NCBI GenBank assembly: GCA_036674765.1
Contig: JARVKI010000049.1
Coordinates: 117,164 to 181,163, forward strand
Direction of reading: 5' to 3'
DNA length: 64,000 nt
Source: Seiridium cupressi
Taxonomy: Eukaryota > Ascomycota > Sordariomycetes > Amphisphaeriales > Sporocadaceae
Shown: in pieces, positions 18,279-27,818 of the stretch
Layout of the letters: every line of letters starts with the position of its first letter
Position numbering within the stretch: position 1 is the first letter of the stretch
Program-made: the position numbers and the translations under genes
Notes under the pieces: generated by a model
What the model was told of the DNA's origin: nothing
The model's database searches: none
What the model saw: only the letters and a program-made list of their open reading frames with translations

Positions 18279-20324
18279 ATGCGTGAAATTGCAGCAAGTC
18301 CTTTCGAAAAGGATGGGGTCACATTGACGACCACCCTTGAAGATACCGCATTCCGGTACCAGCCCAATATCCTCTGCTCCGCTTGTCGCGAACTGCTCAT
18401 GCTGGGCCTAGAATTACGGAAACAACGCGGCCGACAGATGGCGGAAGAGGTGTACACAAAGTACACTTTCGGTGACATGGTGGCATCGGCCGATCTGGGC
18501 TGCCATCTCTGTGCGCTATTGAAGACGTCCATGCTTGGAGTCTCCAGCAATCAGCTAGTCCCAGCCTCATCGTGGGATGTCACTTTCTCTGTGCAACGCA
18601 GTTCCAAAGACGGGGCTCTATATCAGATCACGCTGGTTTGTGCCGGCCCCCAGGGCGCGGGAGGCACGATACACAGAGGCCATTTGCTGGTCTACCCAAA
18701 AGACGGCGCAGCTGCTACTGAAACTGATTCGCCTACGCCAGACCCCTCAAGTATGAGTCTGGGTAGGAACACTGGCGATGAGGAGACACTTGGCGTGGCC
18801 GAGGAATGGCTGGGTAAGTGCCTCGCCGAGCATCCTTTATGTGGCGAAAACGATGATGAGGCCCGGATCGTCCGGCCTGCTCGCCTATTGAAGTTAGACA
18901 ACACTATAAAGCTGGTAGACTCGGTCGAAGCTGAGGGCCAGGAGTATGTGACGCTGAGTCATTGTTGGGGGAAGCAGACATATGTCCCCCGCCTGCTATT
19001 CGACACAGAGGCCAAGCTGCGTGGTGGCGTTGACATCGAGTACCTCCCCAGAACTTTCCAGGACGCTGTCACGATCACCAGAAAACTAGGATACGAGTAC
19101 ATCTGGATTGATTCCCTGTGTATTATACAGGATTCGGCAAAGGACTGGGAAGAGCAAGCCAAAATCATGGCTCTGGTTTACGTCAACTCGATATTCACCA
19201 TTGCAGCCCTGAAATCGCCAGGCAGTTCGGGCGGCTGCTTTACAGGTGAACGCAATCCCCTCGGCTTGCGACCCATCGTCTCTGAGGACCTAGGCATAAC
19301 CATCAGGCCGTCCGCGCCCAGTGAGCTGTGGGAGACGGAGGTTAACACGTCTGGATACGGTGCTTCGCCCTTGCACACAAGATCTTGGGTCGTGCAAGAA
19401 CGCCTGTCTTCGCCTCGTACATTGCTGTACGGAGCCTTCGGCGTGTACTGGGAGTGCCGCTGTGCACAAGCTTCCGAGTCGCACCACCGCAAAGTATCTT
19501 GGGAGGACAACAGTAACAAGAAGACCTGGCTACAAAAACTGGAAGCAGGGTGGGCTGATCTGCCTAAAGACACTGCTCTCTATAAGAATGGGTGGATGGG
19601 CCATTGGATCGACCTGCTGAAGACCTATTCCAGCTGTGAATTGACGATGAAGACTGACAAGATTATCGCCGTGACGGGATTGATTTCCGAACTTGAGAGA
19701 CGATCTCAGTCACATAAACGCTGTATACTCGGGCTTTGGGCCCATGATCTCCCTGGCATGCTGCTTTGGTACAGGTCGCGCAACGACATGATCCACCCGA
19801 CCGACGAGGTCGGCAGGCTTGATAACGGCATGCCGACGTGGACATGGGCTTCCGTCGAGGGGCGATGCAGCTACCTATCAGCCACTGGCACTATCGAATG
19901 GCAGACGACGGCTGAGGTCGACGAAAGCTCGACACCAGCGAGCATGGCAATCAACACTTGGCGGAGGAAGGTTCTGATCGACGAGGACAACGCGCTCTTG
20001 CTCGACCCTGACGATCCAAGGACGGGCCAGAAGGGCTGGGGCGGCGATCTTGACGAAACATCCTCTTGGTTTCCCGATTGCGAAATGCCTGCCCCTGATC
20101 AGGAGTTATATGCCGTCAGCATACAGAGGGCACGGGTTGTAGACAAGCCCCCGATCTGGGTGGCTCGGTGTCTCGTGATCACTCCTGAAATTCAAACTAC
20201 TGATCAAGGACAAACACCTGTTTTCATCAGAGTTGGGGTGGTCACAATTCGGTTTAGCGACGGTGGTGATGATCCCTTCAAGTCAAAGGACCTTGGAGCA
20301 CGTGAGGTCATATTTCTTAGATGA
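18279..20324 (+). CDS. HET-domain protein (heterokaryon-incompatibility type)
   Basis: A single exon of 681 residues. The HET domain is found in fungal allorecognition proteins whose mismatch triggers cell death, and in many relatives of unknown role. The N-terminus (about 36-85) has two CxxC pairs, in CSACRELL and GCHLCALL, a common lead-in to HET domains. The HET core follows: YVTLSHCWG (about 222-230), LPRTFQDAV, YIWIDSLCIIQDS (about 274-286), then the W.EQ and IAAL.SPGSSGGCF segment. The C-terminal half has the usual TRSWVVQERLSSPRTL and WTWASVEG stretches. No NACHT, WD40 or other partner domain is present, so this is the short, stand-alone HET architecture. The ATG at 18279 is the first in frame and leaves the Cys region intact. 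A role in incompatibility is inferred from the family only. Confidence 0.9.
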   Translation: MREIAASPFEKDGVTLTTTLEDTAFRYQPNILCSACRELLMLGLELRKQRGRQMAEEVYTKYTFGDMVASADLGCHLCALLKTSMLGVSSNQLVPASSWDVTFSVQRSSKDGALYQITLVCAGPQGAGGTIHRGHLLVYPKDGAAATETDSPTPDPSSMSLGRNTGDEETLGVAEEWLGKCLAEHPLCGENDDEARIVRPARLLKLDNTIKLVDSVEAEGQEYVTLSHCWGKQTYVPRLLFDTEAKLRGGVDIEYLPRTFQDAVTITRKLGYEYIWIDSLCIIQDSAKDWEEQAKIMALVYVNSIFTIAALKSPGSSGGCFTGERNPLGLRPIVSEDLGITIRPSAPSELWETEVNTSGYGASPLHTRSWVVQERLSSPRTLLYGAFGVYWECRCAQASESHHRKVSWEDNSNKKTWLQKLEAGWADLPKDTALYKNGWMGHWIDLLKTYSSCELTMKTDKIIAVTGLISELERRSQSHKRCILGLWAHDLPGMLLWYRSRNDMIHPTDEVGRLDNGMPTWTWASVEGRCSYLSATGTIEWQTTAEVDESSTPASMAINTWRRKVLIDEDNALLLDPDDPRTGQKGWGGDLDETSSWFPDCEMPAPDQELYAVSIQRARVVDKPPIWVARCLVITPEIQTTDQGQTPVFIRVGVVTIRFSDGGDDPFKSKDLGAREVIFLR

Positions 20325-21388
20325 CGGATTGACTGATTATTCCGTGACGACTATATTACTTGTATTACTTGTCTGCCCACTATGTTAGATAGCCTTGCTC
20401 ATCACCCTAGTTGCTCCCGATCGTTGTTAATCCAAAGGCCCTCATCGTTAGCCTGAAGCTTGTTAATCAGATCAACCAAATAGTCCAATGGCACATCATC
20501 TGAGATTACACTTCAGGGCTCTGCCTACCTTGTCAGTGAGCCTTGTGATGCAACCTTTATCTTCCTCGAGTATTACTGGGAAACACAAAGCACGGTCCAA
20601 GATTGCAAGGTCTTCACAATTCGGTACAGGGCTAGCCGTGGATCAACCTTGCGGTACTTCCCCGTTCCATAAGAAATGCCATGGTATTTCTGAAAATACA
20701 GAGAAACCCGCCTGCCAATGCTGTAAGCGATCACTGAGCTGATTTCTATGCCCAAGGCAGAGCCTACAGTCTTGCTCTCGGGTTCTACTGCAATCAGGCT
20801 CTATGCAAGTCCAGCCATTCTGCTGCCTGTGAGCTCGATCAGCTGCTTCTCCCCCGGTCTGAGATATTGGCACTCTTGGCTTCGGCCTGATAGGTGAAGT
20901 CTGCAGGCCTGTAAAACATCGAAATTCAGGTAGATTCCTTCCTTGGCTCATCCGAATTGGCAATAAAAGTGGTTGAGAGGAGTGCTGAAAGCTAGTCCTG
21001 CGTAATGCCGAGGTGTCATCCATTTTGGCGTGATGCTCCGTACAGCCCTCACTCAGGGTTTTCGAGTTTGTCAGGGGCAATGGTTTTAGGTCTAAAACAA
21101 ATGACTTGTTGCACGGTAGGACATGAAAATCTTAACAATAGAGAGTAGTAGGAACGAAATGGAGGGAATAACGGGGCACTTTATCATTCTTTTGAAAGAG
21201 TTCGACAAACGTGACTTTACATCATTATTTACAATAACCATTGTCCGACCCGTAGTCATTCCAAGTGGGACGAAGCTTTCTTCGGCTGAAGAGACAAAGA
21301 GCTGGCCTAGTCTGCCGACAATAACGTGTAGTCACCATCAATCTGAGTTGCCGAGTCCAAGCGTGCAGATTTTAGGACGGGAAACCAG
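20325..21388. other. Intergenic, nothing recognised
   Basis: About 1.1 kb between the convergent HET gene and the Cys-knuckle gene, presumably two 3' ends. Short ORFs on both strands (20488-20742 plus, 21080-20643 minus) have no recognisable motif and I regard them as chance. Confidence 0.5.
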
Positions 21389-22285
21389 TCATTGTTTCTT
21401 TTCTGCATGTCTTTGTTTCGCTCGTTGGGCGTCCTGCATGTGGTGTTTGTTACACCGCACGCCCCTTCTGGGGTTATTGCAGTTAGATTCCCTGCAAATT
21501 CCAAGCTCAAGTGCTCTATCTCGCATCTCGCGATGGTCCTTACAATATGGTGACCTAGCACTGCCTACCGGTGTGCTGCAGAACAACTGAGCACATATGG
21601 CCTCGGTACCCAAACGGTCCTCGTAACCTTGAACCAGATGGTGCCAACATCGGCCGCTGGTCGTCTTGACAGGGAAAATGCAATGCTTTCCAGGTCCAAA
21701 TGGTACTTGACATGCAAGCTGACCCTCGACGGGCTGTGGCTCCTGGGGTCCAGTAATCTCATGATGTTGACCCTCGAGATGAATCGATTTCGTGCCAATG
21801 ATAGGGTTGTCAAGTGCATATATTAAGGCCGCGTACTCCCTTTGCCTCTCTGGGCAAGTGTTGGAGATCGAATGGTCGTTGCAAAATTCGGACTTCTGGG
21901 GTATCTTGTTATCACAAAACTGGCACAAGCCCGCCTCGCGTCGTTTGAGATATTCTTCGATCGTACGCTGGATCTCCACCACCTTTGGCCTAGTGTTGAC
22001 ATCCAGATCTGGATAATGGCTCACGCAAAGTTGTCCTGAACCGACAGTAGCAAAATTACAGTCTTTGACTGCACAGACACCCCCCTTGGCCCTGTGATCT
22101 GAAATGCTGTGCTCATCACATTTCGTCTGGTGCCGCCCAAGTCGCCCATCACAGCCTAGCTCTGCACATTTTTTGGTGTCGCTATTCTTGGTTACACTTG
22201 GTTCTCCTGATGTGGTATCCATGGCGTCAGAATCCATTGAGCCGTCGCTGTCTTTGATGAGAATGATGGGGTTTGACTCGCTCAT
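21389..22285 (-). CDS. Six-knuckle Cys/His-rich protein (C-x4-C-x10-C-x2-H repeats)
   Basis: A single exon of 298 residues; I do not recognise a named ortholog. After an acidic, Ser/Asp-rich N-terminus (1-37) come six Cys-Cys-Cys-His units: C40/C45/C56/H59, C71/C76/C87/H90, C121/C124/C135/H138, C192/C202/C213/H216, C231/C236/C248/H251 and C264/C269/C278/H281. Most follow C-x4-C-x(8-11)-C-x2-H; the third has a C-x2-C start and the fourth a C-x9-C start. The tail is basic and Lys/Arg/Gln-rich. Each unit has four ligands, enough for one zinc ion, so a modular zinc-binding protein is inferred. The spacing recalls the small zinc knuckles of WRKY19-like proteins, though that comparison is from memory. 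No signal peptide or membrane segment is visible. Nucleic-acid or protein binding are both possible. The regular repeats argue strongly that the frame is real. Confidence 0.72.
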   Translation of the reverse strand: MSESNPIILIKDSDGSMDSDAMDTTSGEPSVTKNSDTKKCAELGCDGRLGRHQTKCDEHSISDHRAKGGVCAVKDCNFATVGSGQLCVSHYPDLDVNTRPKVVEIQRTIEEYLKRREAGLCQFCDNKIPQKSEFCNDHSISNTCPERQREYAALIYALDNPIIGTKSIHLEGQHHEITGPQEPQPVEGQLACQVPFGPGKHCIFPVKTTSGRCWHHLVQGYEDRLGTEAICAQLFCSTPVGSARSPYCKDHREMRDRALELGICRESNCNNPRRGVRCNKHHMQDAQRAKQRHAEKKQ

Positions 22286-23551
22286 TGGGTTAGAATTATA
22301 ACAAAAAATATCGAGGATGATCTTGGATATCAGAGATATGTCACGCGCATTCGAGTGAAGAAGATGCTGCTTTTATAGGAAGATTGTACAGTTTTTGCCC
22401 AAACCCCTAGACAAAGAGGAATTCTCAAGTGATGCACGTTTTACCTCAATACTTGATCAGTTGAGTTGGCACCGAGACTCTGCGTCGGTTAGTTTCATTT
22501 CCTTGTTGTTGATACAGCACCAGAAACCAGTGAGCGGACAAGGCTCATACGAGGTGGAAAACTCAACCCTACTGTAATTCGGTCTTCTTCGCCTTTGAGC
22601 GTATATTCCAGTGTTGAGCTGTGGTATAATTTGGTCTACAAGGTCGTCGGGTGCCCACATACACAAGAGTTGGCACGCCGTCTTCATAGGCTGTGAAAAC
22701 CCTGTTTAGTTGCGCTGCTCAAAATAATGATAGACTTAGATACTGGATAGAAAAGCATACGATAGACTGAACTAGTTTTTAACAAGCTGTGCTATCACGT
22801 ATCATCCTTTGTGGAAGTGCCAGATTGGTGAATATGGATAGGAGGCAGGATAGAAAGAACAATTTAAGAAGGGTGGTAGAATTATTCTGACCACTCTCTC
22901 AGGCTTCGATGTTGTAGGACCGATTACAGGAACATAACTTTAGCATACTCATTTTGGCTCCACTACCTTTTCTAATTCCATCCTCATAGCTCATCGTCGA
23001 GTTGGATCGTTCGGCCAGAGAAGGACACAGCTGCACCCCCTTACTGATTACCATCATTGTAGCTGGTACCGTCTTCATCACGGTCTAGGCTTTGCAAAGA
23101 ATACAGAGAACCAAAACAGTTGCAGTTCGGGATTTTGAGGGCTGCGGTTTCTGATGGTGCCCCAATGACGACAATGGTAGGCAGGTCGTCAGAGGCGCCA
23201 GTGAGAACGAGGGAGAGGGGAAATATCAAGCCCAAGACCTGGGTCGGTTGTATACGTCCCGGTAATATATTCCAACACCGGTGGACGGGTAACAGTCACC
23301 TAGAAGGGAGCTAGCGTAAGAATGAACAGCGCAGTGATTAGGTTCATCATGCGGAAAATGTATTACAACACGAAAGCTGGGTTACAAAATGACGGAAATA
23401 TTGTATTAAATCATGTAAATCGTATGACTCGTCGCCCAGTCTATCCTGGACCGTTTCGTCACCCCCTCCTTCGTTGCGTTTGGAGACGGATGTTGCCTCG
23501 TTCTACTCATTGGGACAGCTTTTCCAGCCGGCTTCCCGTGGCGTACTTACC
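22286..23551. other. Intergenic, nothing recognised
   Basis: About 1.3 kb upstream of the Cys-knuckle gene and downstream of the 2EXR gene, both on the minus strand. It should contain the Cys-knuckle promoter. The small ORFs here are all under 100 codons and lack motifs. Confidence 0.5.
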
Positions 23552-24397
23552 TCATCCTTCTGTCCAGCCACCAGTCCCATTTCTGAAACGGTACTCAACA
23601 AAGGTCTGAGCCAGGGCCCCGACGCGTAGTGGCCGCGCACAACCATCGCGCTCTCCTTGACCCGAAGGATTCCACTCTTGCGTTGCCTGCAGATATTGCG
23701 TCGTCCTCTGTACTGCCACCTCAATCCACTTCAGGAACCTCGAGACCTTGGCAACCTGCCCGAGAGCGCTAGTGCTTGAGCCGTAATCCTGCACGAGGGA
23801 GAGCGCTCCAAGATCGTTGAGTGCCGCATTGCTGATGCGCCGCAGCTGGCAACGTTTCGAGGGCGCGGCGAACGTAGCGTGCAGCGAGTGATGGCCAGTG
23901 GACGAAGGCAGGACGATGGTCAAAGTCTCAATGTTTTTGAAGTAGGTCATTAGCGCCAGTGACCGAGCTCCATAGTTGAGGAACGTGTGTGGCTGCATAG
24001 CAATATGCCGGGTCACCGAACAGCGAGGGTCACCACTGAACCAGACTGGACTGGAATCCACAGCTGGGATGTAGAGCACGTCGAGGTCCGTCCGGAACGG
24101 CCTACTCGGTACGTCCATCATGGCGGCTTGGCAGTAACGGAAAGTCGTACGGGCCATGGCGAACACGCGCCATTCTCGGCAGACGTGCAGGAGCACTGGA
24201 TACGCCGTGTAGATGACCAGATGCTCTGCCGAGTCGTCGGGACGAGGCCCCAAAGGAACGATGGGGCGCAGTCCAGCTGGTAAAAGCGCAACCTCCGAGA
24301 CTTCTCCAGGTAAGCTAAGCAGCCACACTAGCTCCTTGAGCTCGAGAGGAAGTATATTAAACGAGGAATTTGCCCCTGTGGGACCGGGAAGCGACAT
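23552..24397 (-). CDS. 2EXR-domain protein of unknown function
   Basis: A single exon of 281 residues. The N-terminus has the 2EXR signature: a hydrophobic FNILPLELKELVW helix (about 13-25) in place of the usual F.LPPELR..IW, then LPG.V.EVALLP, and later a VLLHVCREWRVFA helix (about 70-82). The segment ending in LDVLYIPA (about 105-112) is also typical. 2EXR proteins resemble F-box proteins and are strongly expanded in filamentous ascomycetes; their biochemical role is not established. No other domain is visible. It lies close to a HET gene, another family expanded in the same fungi. The start is the first ATG in frame (MSLPGPTG). Domain assignment is fairly secure; function is unknown. Confidence 0.82.
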   Translation of the reverse strand: MSLPGPTGANSSFNILPLELKELVWLLSLPGEVSEVALLPAGLRPIVPLGPRPDDSAEHLVIYTAYPVLLHVCREWRVFAMARTTFRYCQAAMMDVPSRPFRTDLDVLYIPAVDSSPVWFSGDPRCSVTRHIAMQPHTFLNYGARSLALMTYFKNIETLTIVLPSSTGHHSLHATFAAPSKRCQLRRISNAALNDLGALSLVQDYGSSTSALGQVAKVSRFLKWIEVAVQRTTQYLQATQEWNPSGQGERDGCARPLRVGALAQTFVEYRFRNGTGGWTEG

Positions 24398-25751
24398 GAC
24401 TGCGAGTGCTAAATCCCAATGAGCACTGGGTCAGGCGGGATACGGTCGGCCACCACAAGACGAGTAATACGCGCAACGGGCTCTGGCACTTACATGGGCT
24501 CGAAGACGTGACGTTTGTCGACCCTACAAAAAATCAAACCAGAAACACCAGATGACGGGCAATTGTCGAGCAAATCATGATCCTAGGACAACCTGATGCA
24601 ATGCCCAGAGCTGTCAACAGTAGGAATCGCCGGCAGTGGAATGGGCCATGGACAAGACGCGCGTGAGGAGCTGGCCGAGGGGTATGTGTTGTGTTAGATA
24701 CCAGGCAGGCAGACACAATCGGGAGGAAGAAATGTGAGCAATATCTATCTAACAGCCGCCCAGTAAATTCCGTAGATGCAGGAGCTGCTAGCGAAAAAAG
24801 ATTGCACAGTTTCGGTCTAGGCACACGTAAATGGTCAGAACATCGTGGGAATACGAGGAAGTCTGATGATAAGGATTGGTGCCCTTGAGATTTATGTAGA
24901 AGAGAGGGAAGAGGAGAAGCGTTCACGAAAAATTTCATTTGAGGTCGAGCATTTGCTCGGCGGGTGTGGCGCTAGCGTGTCGCCGGCGGCACTTGGCGGC
25001 TGACCCAGCTTAAGGCTGGGATCATGTGGGGCTCCGAGTTGTATATATTTCCGATTTATGCACGTATGGCCCTAGCGCGGCTACGTGCAGCTCCAAAGTG
25101 CGGTCAACTCTCTGCCATGGCGATCGGGTCGACTCAAAGATCCATAGTCGGCCTAACTGAAATGCCGCTCAGAGTATCCAACGTAATGTGTGTGCTCAGG
25201 GACTCGGTAAATAGTAACATTCCTCTCAGAACTCCACGTCTATCTACTAGCGGTACAATGCGTCCCTCCATCCAGTCTTGCCTCGTTGATCAAGCACTGA
25301 TCAACCGAGCACATGGGCATGCTCACAATATCAACCCCCCAACCCCCCAACCCCCTGACAACAAGACTCCCGAAACACAAGCTACCCCCCGGGTTTCCAA
25401 TTCGCACCTTATAAGTACACCTCCGCTCGCTACTACGATGGCCGGCTCTACAAAGGACATGACCCTGGTGAAAGCCAGCAGGTAATGCCAAGAAACGCCG
25501 TTCGAATGCTGCAAAAAGAGGATTGCGTGATACCTTTCAAAACATAAAACGTCCAATGGGACCGTTCCGCAAATTCAAACGCAGCTATCCTCTCGAGGGT
25601 ATCTAAATCAGGTAAACGTCCCTTAATTTTGCCTCAAGCATGCTGCCAGCGATGCCGTGCGCTGGGTCGTGAGATGAAAACGCCACTTCTGACAACGCCA
25701 ATGTTCATGCCCCGTGAGTTATCATGCAGTCGTCAAAAACAAACAGAGAAA
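24398..25751. other. Intergenic with a C-rich tandem repeat
   Basis: About 1.35 kb between two minus-strand genes. It holds three near-tandem copies of a CAACCCCC unit at about 25328-25355. An ORF at 25024-25485 (153 codons, plus) and one at 24938-24534 (134 codons, minus) show no motif and I do not call them. Confidence 0.5.
25328..25355. repeat. Short tandem CAACCCCC repeat
   Basis: Three consecutive AACCCCCC/AACCCCC units separated by single bases. It looks like a local microsatellite. The unit is not the usual fungal telomere repeat (TTAGGG), so this is not evidence of an internal telomere. Confidence 0.7.
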
Positions 25752-27818
25752 TTAGACCTTGATCTCTTTGAGGTTTGAAACGGCCTTGGCCACTTCGTTG
25801 TAGGCCAACTTCTCGCAGTGCTGTCGGGTTTCTTCACTGAGCGAGTCCTCAGGCACCTCCCTGTAGAGTCGGCGAGACAAATCGCGATTGATGATGGTAT
25901 ACTCATCGGCGGTGATACTGCCTGATTTGTAGTGAGGCTTGAGAGCCGCCTTGATCATGGCGCTGATGCTCTCCTTCGCCTTCAAAGAGAGTGACTCGCG
26001 AACGGGTGAGGACTCGGGCGATCGGGAGGTGTGCTTAATATCAGTATTGATGCTGACACGGTTTTGGCGACGCGGCTGAGGATTGTGGATGCTCGGCAGT
26101 TGTGAAGAGCCATTTTGTCGATGGCGTCGTCGGGATGTCGACTCGGAGTCGCTACCACTCTGATCGCCCCCATTGCGAGCGCGACTTGGAGAGAAGCTCG
26201 CCATAGGAGGGTAGATAGGTTCAATATGTGACGACAGGGTCAGTGGAGATCCGGGCCTGTCCGCGATCCCTCGTGGTGGTGGCGTGGCTGAGAGAGCACG
26301 GGGGCTGCTGGGTCCAGAAGGCGACGGGGAACCCGCCGGCGATGATGCATCGGCTGACGGTCGGGTAAGTGAACCAAAAAAGTTGCGCACGTTCTCATCA
26401 TCGGATGGCGTGCTCGCCTCGACCTCCTTAAGGAGCGATGATAGAAAAGTTGGTGCACCGGCTTGTATTGAAGGTGCAGCGTTCGGCTGCGCTACAGGTG
26501 TGACAGACGATGATGATGGAGCTGCGCTTGTTGTTGTTGTTGTTGTTGTTGTCGTTGCTGCCGCCGCCGCCGCCGCCGGCGGGACCGCCGATGAAGGTGT
26601 GGCAATTTCTGTTGAGTGCTCTCCAGTCTGACGTGATGATGACGCCTCACCCGACTGAGGCATACGGCGGGTTCGAGGTCGCTTCAGCCGACGTTCTGGC
26701 TCAGGCACTGGCTCTCTCGGCGATGCAGTCGCTGAGCGCGATTTCCGTTTGCGCCGATTAGGCGTCGTGGCATTTGAGCTACTGCTTGCTTCCATGGCCT
26801 TCTCCAAGGCACCCCATGCTTTTTTCTCTTCCACTGTCTCTTGGGGTGGAGGGGGTGGACGAGCTGGTTGACGGTGTTGCTGAGTTCGCTGGGGAAGTCC
26901 CCTTGCTAGATTGGTTGCAAAGGTGTCACCTGCTCCTAGGCGATTTGCAATGTTAAGTCGCTGTTGCCATCGCTGGTATTCTTGTCGCTCTCTCTCCCGA
27001 CGGCGTTGCGCCCGCCTGTAATTCTGAAGTGCTTCGTCGTCGTCATGGTTGTCCAGATCGAGGTCAAGGGCATCGAAAATGTGACTCGCAATCTGACCCC
27101 AAGCACCTTGCCACTCATCTGAGCGTGCTCGCCGACGCGCACGCCGCATCGTTGCTTGAGTGCGTGGCAAATAGTCTGATCGTCTATGATCAAGCTCGTC
27201 GTCATCCGCATCCTCCAGCTCTTCTCCTATCACGGCTCGGTATTGCGCATTGCATTCCATGCAAAGCCAGTGGCCTCGAGGAACACAATCCAGGCCAACG
27301 CAGTATGTGTGATATGGTGCATCGCAGCTGTCGCAAAGCAGCGTGAGCTCTTCGTGGTCGGAGTTCTGGCAAATGATGCAAGGCTGAGCCGGCTCGTCGT
27401 CCTCGGGGTTCTCGTCCAGCCATGCTTGTGCATCGAATTCGGCGACTTGCTTCTTGTCTTCAACGGTGTAGGATGAGAGTCTGGTACCTCCGACCCTATC
27501 ATATACATTGACAAAGTTGAAAGACTGGCGACAGATTGGGCAGCTGTTGGCTTTTCCAGTCCATTCCCGTAAGCAAGAATCGTGTAGAATGTGGCCACAC
27601 ACTTCTATCTCGGCGATTCGTGTGTCGTCAACGATTGTCGCGTTGCCATTTGTAGTCGAGGTTGAATGCGTCTGTACTGGTGCTGCAGCTGGTTCAGGTA
27701 CCGCCTGCTCGGTTGGCTGCAAGTCTAAAACGTCCGTCTTGTGCTCCGCTGGCGAGACAGCTCCAGCGAGGGCCTGCACGTCTAGATTCTCTAGACATAC
27801 AATGCATTGATCAGCCAT
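25752..27818 (-). CDS. RING-PHD finger protein (probable E3 ligase or chromatin reader)
   Basis: A single exon of 688 residues. The RING-H2 finger starts at the very N-terminus with C5/C8 and resumes at C74, H76, H79, C82, C93 and C96, so about 65 residues of low-complexity sequence are inserted between ligands 2 and 3. A PHD finger follows at about 147-189 (CIIC ... CDSC ... YHTYC ... HWLCMEC). The rest is largely disordered: a Gln/Arg-rich coiled region (about 260-310), a basic nuclear-localisation-like stretch (RRKRKSR, near 360), then Ala and Thr homopolymers near 430 and Ser/Pro-rich sequence. A conserved-looking helical C-terminus (about 625-688, with KAALKPHYKSGSIT) ends the protein. 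This order matches fungal PHD-and-RING proteins related to PHRF1, which binds the RNA polymerase II C-terminal domain through such a tail. Ubiquitin-ligase activity is inferred from the RING only. Confidence 0.9.
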   Translation of the reverse strand: MADQCIVCLENLDVQALAGAVSPAEHKTDVLDLQPTEQAVPEPAAAPVQTHSTSTTNGNATIVDDTRIAEIEVCGHILHDSCLREWTGKANSCPICRQSFNFVNVYDRVGGTRLSSYTVEDKKQVAEFDAQAWLDENPEDDEPAQPCIICQNSDHEELTLLCDSCDAPYHTYCVGLDCVPRGHWLCMECNAQYRAVIGEELEDADDDELDHRRSDYLPRTQATMRRARRRARSDEWQGAWGQIASHIFDALDLDLDNHDDDEALQNYRRAQRRRERERQEYQRWQQRLNIANRLGAGDTFATNLARGLPQRTQQHRQPARPPPPPQETVEEKKAWGALEKAMEASSSSNATTPNRRKRKSRSATASPREPVPEPERRLKRPRTRRMPQSGEASSSRQTGEHSTEIATPSSAVPPAAAAAAATTTTTTTTTSAAPSSSSVTPVAQPNAAPSIQAGAPTFLSSLLKEVEASTPSDDENVRNFFGSLTRPSADASSPAGSPSPSGPSSPRALSATPPPRGIADRPGSPLTLSSHIEPIYPPMASFSPSRARNGGDQSGSDSESTSRRRHRQNGSSQLPSIHNPQPRRQNRVSINTDIKHTSRSPESSPVRESLSLKAKESISAMIKAALKPHYKSGSITADEYTIINRDLSRRLYREVPEDSLSEETRQHCEKLAYNEVAKAVSNLKEIKV
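26527..26580 (-). repeat. Coding trinucleotide runs (Ala then Thr homopolymers)
   Basis: On the plus strand GTT repeats run straight into GCC repeats. Read on the coding (minus) strand they give a run of about seven Ala followed by about ten Thr within the disordered part of the RING-PHD protein. They are likely to vary in length between strains. Confidence 0.85.

Noticed and set aside
25328..25355. C-rich repeat as an internal telomere remnant
   Set aside because: The unit is CAACCCCC, not CCCTAA, and there are only three copies.
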